In this document: positions 58,824 to 64,000 of the stretch, in pieces
Layout: every line of letters starts with the position of its first letter
Numbering within the stretch: the first letter of the stretch is position 1
NCBI RefSeq assembly: GCF_965215815.1
Contig: NZ_CBDCEO010000013.1
Coordinates: forward strand, 2,232,001-2,296,000
DNA: 64,000 nucleotides
Reading direction: 5' to 3'
Source of the DNA: Poriferisodalis sp965215815
Lineage (GTDB): Bacteria; Actinomycetota; Acidimicrobiia; Acidimicrobiales; Poriferisodalaceae
Position numbers and translations under genes: made by a program
The notes under the pieces: model-generated
Told to the model about the DNA's origin: nothing
Seen by the model: only the letters and a program-made list of their open reading frames with translations
Databases searched by the model: none

Positions 58824-60140
58824 ATGGGGGATGACTTCGGCGTCGAGTATCAGAGCGGATTCGGCAACGAGCACGCCACCGAAGCTGAGTCCGGCGTGCT
58901 GCCGATCGGTCAGAACAGCCCCCAGCGTGTCTCCCACGACCTCTACACCGAGCAGTTGACCGGCAGCGCCTTCACTGTCGCTCGGACGGATGCGCTGCGC
59001 ACGTGGATGTACCGGATCCGACCATCGGTGCGTCACGTCACGGGACTCCGCGACATCGATCCGGGCAACATCCGGACCTCCCCATGCCGTGAGGGCTCAC
59101 CGCCGGTGGCCCAGCTGCGCTGGGGCCCCATTGGCGTGCCTGACGAGCCGCGCACCTGGCTCGAAGGGCTCTGCACGCTGGCCGCCAACGGCGACGCTCA
59201 CGTCCAATGCGGCGCTGCTACGCACCTGTACTTCGCCAACCGCTCGATGGACGGCGAGGTGTTCGCGAATTCCGACGGCGAGATGCTGATCGTGCCCCAG
59301 CAGGGAGCACTGCGGCTCGTCACCGAGTTGGGCACGCTCACTGTTGGGCCTGCCGAGCTTGCAACCGTGCCCCGTGGTGTCAAGTTCCGCGTCGAGCTCA
59401 TGGAGGAGACAGCGCGGGGCTATGTGTGCGAGAACTACGGCGCACCATTCCGGCTGCCAGACCCAGGGTTGATCGGCGTGGACGCGCTGGCCATGCCGCG
59501 GGACTTCCTCTATCCGGTTGCCGGCTACGAGGCCGACGACCGGCCCACCCGGCTGGTTTTCAAGCACGACGGCCGCCTGCTCGAGACGCACCTGCCGCAC
59601 TCCCCGCTCGACGTGGTGGCGTGGCACGGCAACTTCGCCCCTTACAAGTACGACCTGCGCAACTACTGCCCGCTCGGGCCGCTGCTGTTCGATCATCCCG
59701 CGCCCTCGATCTGGACGCTGCTGACGTCGCCCTCAGACCTTCCGGGCACCGCCAACGTCGACTTCGTGCTGTTCCGCGAGCGTTGGGCCGTGCAGGAGCA
59801 CACCTTTCGTCCGCCCTGGTACCACTCCAACGTCATGAGCGAGCTCATGGGGCTCATCGAAGGCACCTACGACGCCAAGCTCGAAGGCTTCTTGCCCGGC
59901 GGCGTGAGTATTCACAATGCGTTCCTGCCCCACGGCCCCGACATCGACGCCTACGACGCCGGTACCACGGCGGAACTCGAGCCCCGGCGGATGGCCGACA
60001 TGCTGGCCTTCATGTTCGAGTCCCGTTATGCGTGGATCCCCACGGCCTGGGCAGCAGGCCTGGGTGAGCTGCAGGACGATTACACCGATGCGTGGACGCC
60101 GCTGGACGATCGCAGCACGCTGCGCCGCAACCAGGCCTAG
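58824..60140 (+). CDS. hmgA: homogentisate 1,2-dioxygenase
   Basis: A 438-residue Fe(II) ring-cleaving dioxygenase of tyrosine/phenylalanine breakdown, converting homogentisate to maleylacetoacetate. The N-terminal YQSGFGNEHATEAESG-L-P signature is present, followed by VPRGVKFRVEL, CENYGAPFRLPDPGLIG, DVVAWHGNFAPYKYDL and the iron-site segment RPPWYHSNVMSELMGLI (His, ~334). SIHNAFLPHGPD supplies further His. Length is normal. No fahA or maiA gene is adjacent in this window. Confidence 0.93.
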   Translation: MGDDFGVEYQSGFGNEHATEAESGVLPIGQNSPQRVSHDLYTEQLTGSAFTVARTDALRTWMYRIRPSVRHVTGLRDIDPGNIRTSPCREGSPPVAQLRWGPIGVPDEPRTWLEGLCTLAANGDAHVQCGAATHLYFANRSMDGEVFANSDGEMLIVPQQGALRLVTELGTLTVGPAELATVPRGVKFRVELMEETARGYVCENYGAPFRLPDPGLIGVDALAMPRDFLYPVAGYEADDRPTRLVFKHDGRLLETHLPHSPLDVVAWHGNFAPYKYDLRNYCPLGPLLFDHPAPSIWTLLTSPSDLPGTANVDFVLFRERWAVQEHTFRPPWYHSNVMSELMGLIEGTYDAKLEGFLPGGVSIHNAFLPHGPDIDAYDAGTTAELEPRRMADMLAFMFESRYAWIPTAWAAGLGELQDDYTDAWTPLDDRSTLRRNQA

Positions 60141-60171
60141 GAATCAGCTCGGCGGAATCAGCCCAGCCTGA

Positions 60172-61029
60172 TCAACCCAGTGGCAACGCGGCAACGTTGT
60201 CGATGAGCCTCGTTGAGCCCAAGTACGCGGCAGCAGCGATCCTGACGGTACCGGTGATGGTGCTCACGGGCTCGAGCGTCGCAGGATCGACGATCTCGAC
60301 ATAGTCGATCTCGAACTGCGGTTCGGAGTTCAGCGAGGCCTTGGCGGCAGCGACGAGCTTCGAGGCGTCTCGCTCGCCAGCGGCCACGGCTGCGCTGGCG
60401 TCGCGCAGAACGGTCGCGAGGAGCGGCGCTGCGGCTCGCTGGACGGGGTCGAGCAGTGCGTTGCGGGAGCTGAGCGCCAAACCGTCGTCGTCGCGCACGG
60501 TCTCGCAGCCGACGATCTCGACATCCAGATTGAGATCACGCGCCATCGTGGCGATGATCACGAGCTGCTGGAAGTCCTTCTCGCCAAAATATGCCCGCTG
60601 GGGCGCAACGATGTTCAGCAGCTTGGTCACGACGGTAGCAACGCCACGAAAATGGCCTGGTCTGGTGGCGCCGCAGAGGCAGCCCTCAAGTGGCGTGACA
60701 TCGACGGTCACCCGCTGAGGTCCGGGGTACATCACCTCAGGTGTGGGGGAGAACAGCACATCGGTGCCGTGCCGTTCGCAGATGCCGAGGTCGGTATCGA
60801 CGTTTCGGGGGTAGTTCGCGAGGTCGTCGGCGCGGTCGAATTGGAGCGGGTTCACGAACAGCGTGGCCACGACCACATCGCATTCGGCGCGGGCCCGGTC
60901 AAGCAGCGACGTGTGACCTGCATGCAGCGCGCCCATCGTCGGGACGCACGCGACTCGCTGACCGTCACGCCGCGCGACATGGAGTACTTCGTTGAGTTGC
61001 GCAATGGTGTCGGCGCGCCGCAGTGCCAT
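60172..61029 (-). CDS. panC: pantothenate synthetase
   Basis: A 285-residue ATP-dependent ligase joining pantoate and beta-alanine. PTMGALHAGHTSLLDRAR (~30-47) holds the HIGH-like ATP motif, VVVATLFVNPLQFD follows, and FSPTPEVMYPGP, ATRPGHFRGVATVV and AYFGEKDFQQLVII are intact; the KMSKS-equivalent is LALSSRNALLD. The start at 61,029 is 9 nt downstream of the panB stop, forming a panB-panC operon. It converges on hmgA. Confidence 0.95.
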   Translation of the reverse strand: MALRRADTIAQLNEVLHVARRDGQRVACVPTMGALHAGHTSLLDRARAECDVVVATLFVNPLQFDRADDLANYPRNVDTDLGICERHGTDVLFSPTPEVMYPGPQRVTVDVTPLEGCLCGATRPGHFRGVATVVTKLLNIVAPQRAYFGEKDFQQLVIIATMARDLNLDVEIVGCETVRDDDGLALSSRNALLDPVQRAAAPLLATVLRDASAAVAAGERDASKLVAAAKASLNSEPQFEIDYVEIVDPATLEPVSTITGTVRIAAAAYLGSTRLIDNVAALPLG

Positions 61030-61037
61030 GGAGACAG

Positions 61038-61841
61038 CTAGGACGGTTGGTGTGGCGGCGGGGGAAACTGCCCTGCGGTCACCTCGTCGACAAACTGCTT
61101 GGCCGCCAAGGTGACCTGATGGCCGAGGTCGGCGTACTGCTTCGCGAACTTGGGCACAGCACGGTCGTACAGCCCGAGCACGTCGTAGCTGACCAGCACC
61201 TGTCCGTCGCAGTGCGGACCAGCGCCGATGCCGATCGTGGGAATCGGCGCTGCCTGGGTGGCTTCGGCCGCCACATAGTGGGGAATCGCCTCGAGCACGA
61301 CCGAGAACGCGCCGGCATCGGCAAGAGCTTTGACGTCGTGCAGCAGCAGCTCGGCCTCTGATGGCGTGCGTGCCTGGCGTCGAAACCCGCCGATTTGGTG
61401 CACCGACTGGGGCCGAAGCCCGACGTGTGCCATGACGGGGATGCCGCCATCGGTCAAGCGAGCAACGACATCGGTGATCTGGTGGCCACCCTCGATCTTC
61501 ACCGCTGCGGCGCCGCCCTCCTGGACGAGACGCGACGCGGCGCGCATCGCGTCGTCGGGTCCCGAGTGGCACGTTCCGAACGGCATGTCTGCAACGACCA
61601 ATGCGTGCTCGACCCCGCGTGCCACTGCCGCGCTGTGGTGGACCATGTCGTCGAGCGTGACGGGAACGGTGTTGCGATAGCCCAGCACCACCATGCCCAA
61701 GGAGTCTCCGACCAGCAGCATGTCGACGCCGGCGGCGTCCAGTAGGCGGGCCATGTTGAAGTCGTAGGTGGTGAGCATCGTGATCGGCTCACCCTGCTGC
61801 TTCTTCGCCAGGATGTCCGGTACCCGAACAACCGCGGCCAT
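61038..61841 (-). CDS. panB: 3-methyl-2-oxobutanoate hydroxymethyltransferase
   Basis: A 267-residue first enzyme of pantothenate synthesis, making ketopantoate from alpha-ketoisovalerate and methylene-THF. MLTTYDFNMARLLDAAGVD begins the barrel. The metal/substrate motifs VGDSLGMVVLGYRNT, VADMPFGTCH, VKIEGGHQI, VMAHVGLRPQS and IPTIGIGAGPHCDGQVLV are all present. The ATG at 61,841 is preceded on this strand by TACGCT with a 6-nt gap. It is first in the panBC operon. The reductase step may be served by the PanE-like gene at 39 kb. Confidence 0.95.
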   Translation of the reverse strand: MAAVVRVPDILAKKQQGEPITMLTTYDFNMARLLDAAGVDMLLVGDSLGMVVLGYRNTVPVTLDDMVHHSAAVARGVEHALVVADMPFGTCHSGPDDAMRAASRLVQEGGAAAVKIEGGHQITDVVARLTDGGIPVMAHVGLRPQSVHQIGGFRRQARTPSEAELLLHDVKALADAGAFSVVLEAIPHYVAAEATQAAPIPTIGIGAGPHCDGQVLVSYDVLGLYDRAVPKFAKQYADLGHQVTLAAKQFVDEVTAGQFPPPPHQPS

Positions 61842-61847
61842 GCCGCG

Positions 61848-61853
61848 AGCGTA
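61848..61853 (-). promoter_or_regulatory. -10 box TACGCT before panB
   Basis: Read on the minus strand, TACGCT lies 6 nt before the panB ATG, a leaderless-type start for the panBC operon. Confidence 0.4.
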
Positions 61854-61917
61854 CATCTGGGGCAGGCGGAGCTTTCTCGCTGTCCCGCCTACGGGACAGG
61901 AATGAGACACTGTGCCG

Positions 61918-62730
61918 ATGAGTGCGACGCGGGCGAGTGCGGATCTGAGCGGTCGGGTGGCGATCGTCACCGGCGCCGGGGCACGCGCAGACGGGATCGG
62001 CAATGGACGGGCTGCGACAATCCTGCTGGCCGAGGCCGGGGCGCATGTCGTCGCTGTCGACCGCAAGCTCGAACTCGCCGAGGTGACCGTCGAGATGATT
62101 GCCGCAGAGGGCGGCAGCGCGATTGCCGTCGAGGCTGATGTGACCGTCGAGGCTGACTGCGCGGCCATGGTCCAGGCAGCGATCGATCGCTGGGGCCGGC
62201 TGGACATCCTGGTCAACAACGTCGGCATCGGCAGCAGCGGAACGGTGGTGACCGAGGACGTGGACCGCTGGGAACGTGTCATGGACGTGAACCTGACCTC
62301 GATGGTGCTGGCTTCACGGCACGCGATCCCGTCCATGATCGAGCACTCGGGCGCGGGAGCGGTCGTCAACATCTCGTCAATCTCGGCGCTGCGGCCGCGG
62401 GGAATGACGGCGTACTCGACGTCGAAGGGGGCGATCATGTCGCTCACTTCGGCGATGGCGGTCGACCACGGCGCCGACGGTGTGCGTGTGAACTGCGTGG
62501 CCCCAGGACCTGTGCGGACGCCGCTGGTCGGCGGCGACGACATGCCCGAAGAACTTGCCGAGGCCCGCCGGAGGGCAAGCGTGCTGAGAATCGAAGGCAG
62601 CGGCTGGGATGTGGGCGCAGCGGTCAGGTTCCTGTGCACCGATGAGGCGCGCTACATCACCGGTCACACGCTGGTCGTCGACGGCGGCGTGACCTTGCGG
62701 GGGCCCTCACGGGCCACGCTGGCCGGCTGA
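61918..62730 (+). CDS. short-chain dehydrogenase/reductase
   Basis: A 270-residue SDR. The cofactor loop is IVTGAGARADGIGNGRAA (~16-33), with a small insertion compared with the usual TGxxxGIG. NNVG replaces NNAG, ISSISAL has the Ser, and the YSTSKGAIMSL active site (YxxxK) is intact, followed by VNCVAPGPVRTPL. The ATG at 61,918 is the natural N-terminus; a GTG two codons earlier is also in frame. The substrate is unknown; it may act with the adjacent flavin monooxygenase. Confidence 0.88.
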   Translation: MSATRASADLSGRVAIVTGAGARADGIGNGRAATILLAEAGAHVVAVDRKLELAEVTVEMIAAEGGSAIAVEADVTVEADCAAMVQAAIDRWGRLDILVNNVGIGSSGTVVTEDVDRWERVMDVNLTSMVLASRHAIPSMIEHSGAGAVVNISSISALRPRGMTAYSTSKGAIMSLTSAMAVDHGADGVRVNCVAPGPVRTPLVGGDDMPEELAEARRRASVLRIEGSGWDVGAAVRFLCTDEARYITGHTLVVDGGVTLRGPSRATLAG

Positions 62731-62760
62731 GCCCGGGCGGCCGACCGGCTGGCAGTACGG

Positions 62761-64000
62761 CTACGCCGGTTGCTGGCGGAAGCTGCTGCCGTAGTGCGTC
62801 GCAGGCAGTCGACTGCGGCCGAAGAGCTTCTCCCGCAGCGTCCCTGGCTGATACTCCCGCTGCACGAGACCTCGCTCTGCCAGCACCGGGACGACACCGT
62901 CGATGAAGTCCACGAATGTGCCGGGAGTGGTGGCGTAGACGAGGTTGAAGCCGTCCACGCCCTGGTCCAGACGGCGCGCCATGGCGTCGGCAATCTGCTC
63001 GGGAGAACCGACGAGGAATTGGCCCGCCATGTTGAGCTTGATGAGATCTCCAAAGGTCCGGGTGCCCGGAGGAGCGGAATCGAGCAGGGATTTGACCGGT
63101 CCTCGCACACCTTCGGTGTCGAAGGTCTCGAGCGGCTGGTCAGGGTCGATGTGACCGAGATCGATGTTCAGGTTGCCGCTCAAGTGCGCCAGGCCCGCTT
63201 CTAGCGACAGCGTTTCGAGATAGTCGGCGTGCTTGGCTTTGGCCTCGGCCTCTGTGCCTCCGACAACAGGGGACAGGCCGGCGATGATCTTCACGTCGTC
63301 GGGGCTTCGGCCGGCGGCGCTCACCCGGCGCCGGATGTCTGCGGCGATGCGGGCGAGACCCCGCGAGGCCGCCACAACGAATACGCACTCAGCATGTCTC
63401 GCTGCAAAGTCCCGCCCGCGATCCGAGGAGCCCGCTTGGTAGATCACCGGTGTTCGCTGCGGTGACGGCTCGGCAAGGTGCGGACCTGCCACCGAGTAGT
63501 ACGGGCCCTCGTGATCGATCGGCCGTACGCCGTCGGGATCGACGTACACGCGGCGCTCGGTGTCGGCCACGACGGCGTCGTCGGACCAACTGCCCTCCCA
63601 GAGCTTGTAGCAGACGTCCATGTAGTCCTCTGCCCGCTCGTAGCGATTGTCGTGTTTTGGAAGCCGGTCATAGCCGAGGCTCTGTGCACCGTTCTGCAGG
63701 TACGAGGTGACGACGTTCCACGCCACCCTGCCGCCGGTGAGGTGGTCGAGCGTGGTGATCTGGCGGGAAAAGGTGAACGGATGTGCCTGCAGCACGTTGC
63801 TGGTGAAGGCGAATCCGAGGTGCTCGGTCACCGTGGCCATGGCTGGGATCAGCAGCATCGGGTCGTTCACTGGCACCTGCATGCCCTCGCGCAGCGAGGT
63901 GTCGGCGCTGCCCTGATAGGTGTCGTACAACCCGATCACATCCGCCAGGAAGATGGCGTCGAAGCAGCCCGCCTCACAGATGCGGGCAAGCTCGAGCCAC
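62761..64000 (-). CDS. flavin-dependent monooxygenase, NtaA/SnaA/DszA family, 5' truncated by window edge
   Basis: The frame is open to the right edge (WLELARICEAGCFDAIFLAD just inside), so the N-terminus is missing; about 412 residues are visible. Features of the nitrilotriacetate/DszA-like bacterial luciferase family: ATVTEHLGFAFTSNVLQAHP, the HLTGGRVAWNVVTSYLQ flavin-site segment, GYDRLPKHDNRYERAEDYMD and YQAGSSDRGRDFAARHAE. These enzymes use FMNH2 from a partner reductase to oxidise chelators, sulfur heterocycles or similar. The 3' end faces the SDR gene 30 nt away. Confidence 0.9.
   Translation of the reverse strand, partial: WLELARICEAGCFDAIFLADVIGLYDTYQGSADTSLREGMQVPVNDPMLLIPAMATVTEHLGFAFTSNVLQAHPFTFSRQITTLDHLTGGRVAWNVVTSYLQNGAQSLGYDRLPKHDNRYERAEDYMDVCYKLWEGSWSDDAVVADTERRVYVDPDGVRPIDHEGPYYSVAGPHLAEPSPQRTPVIYQAGSSDRGRDFAARHAECVFVVAASRGLARIAADIRRRVSAAGRSPDDVKIIAGLSPVVGGTEAEAKAKHADYLETLSLEAGLAHLSGNLNIDLGHIDPDQPLETFDTEGVRGPVKSLLDSAPPGTRTFGDLIKLNMAGQFLVGSPEQIADAMARRLDQGVDGFNLVYATTPGTFVDFIDGVVPVLAERGLVQREYQPGTLREKLFGRSRLPATHYGSSFRQQPA

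Overview
The window is GC-rich, densely coded DNA from an actinobacterium. The left end carries the conserved actinobacterial order rplY-pth-mfd-(PpiC-like lipoprotein)-mazG-eno-ftsB, and DUF501-ppx, which normally follow ftsB, appear 17 kb further on. Two F420-type luciferase-like oxidoreductases, inositol-phosphate synthase, a CO-dehydrogenase-type accessory cluster and secreted RCC1-repeat proteins with cell-wall-binding modules fit an Acidimicrobiia-like lineage, probably an uncultured one. The lineage is inferred from gene content only.

Layout. 0-8 kb: translation, repair and division housekeeping genes. 8-25 kb: a block inserted between ftsB and DUF501. It holds a TetR regulator, coxS-coxM, an SDR, a desaturase, an aldo/keto reductase, two near-identical TPR proteins around a metallophosphoesterase, a DUF559 nuclease-like gene bracketed by palindromes, and a molybdenum-hydroxylase maturation cluster (coxD, coxE, two xdhC genes, mocA, coxG) with an acyl-CoA dehydrogenase. 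No molybdenum-binding large subunit is present. 25-31 kb: DUF501, ppx, a GNAT enzyme, a four-Cys RecB-like nuclease, a HEPN/nucleotidyltransferase pair, tRNA-Leu and a Phd/VapC pair. 31-39 kb: a probable island with a Fic protein and two large secreted beta-propeller proteins. It is bounded by imperfect direct repeats that contain a tRNA-3'-end-like stretch and the 3' end of the ketopantoate reductase gene. 39-64 kb: mixed metabolism (P450, ino1, a 2OG-Fe oxygenase, a Rieske-TPP fusion enzyme, an ornithine cyclodeaminase-like enzyme, PPK2, SulP, homogentisate dioxygenase, panBC, SDRs and luciferase-like monooxygenases).

The most striking item is at 53,005-54,240. A redoxin gene is interrupted by one in-frame TGA exactly where the first Cys of a CxxC active site belongs (W-TGA-P-P-C). 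A small GC-rich hairpin with a GG-starting loop lies about 20 nt downstream, as expected for a bacterial SECIS. I read it as a selenoprotein with a redoxin domain fused to a DsbD-alpha-like domain. Other notable items are a dispersed family of 45-47 bp intergenic palindromes (six copies), a Rieske/thiamine-diphosphate fusion enzyme, a mobile-looking island next to tRNA-Leu, and a recurrent TANNNT box 6-9 nt upstream of many start codons, which suggests widespread leaderless transcription. All functional calls come from reading motifs; no database search was possible.
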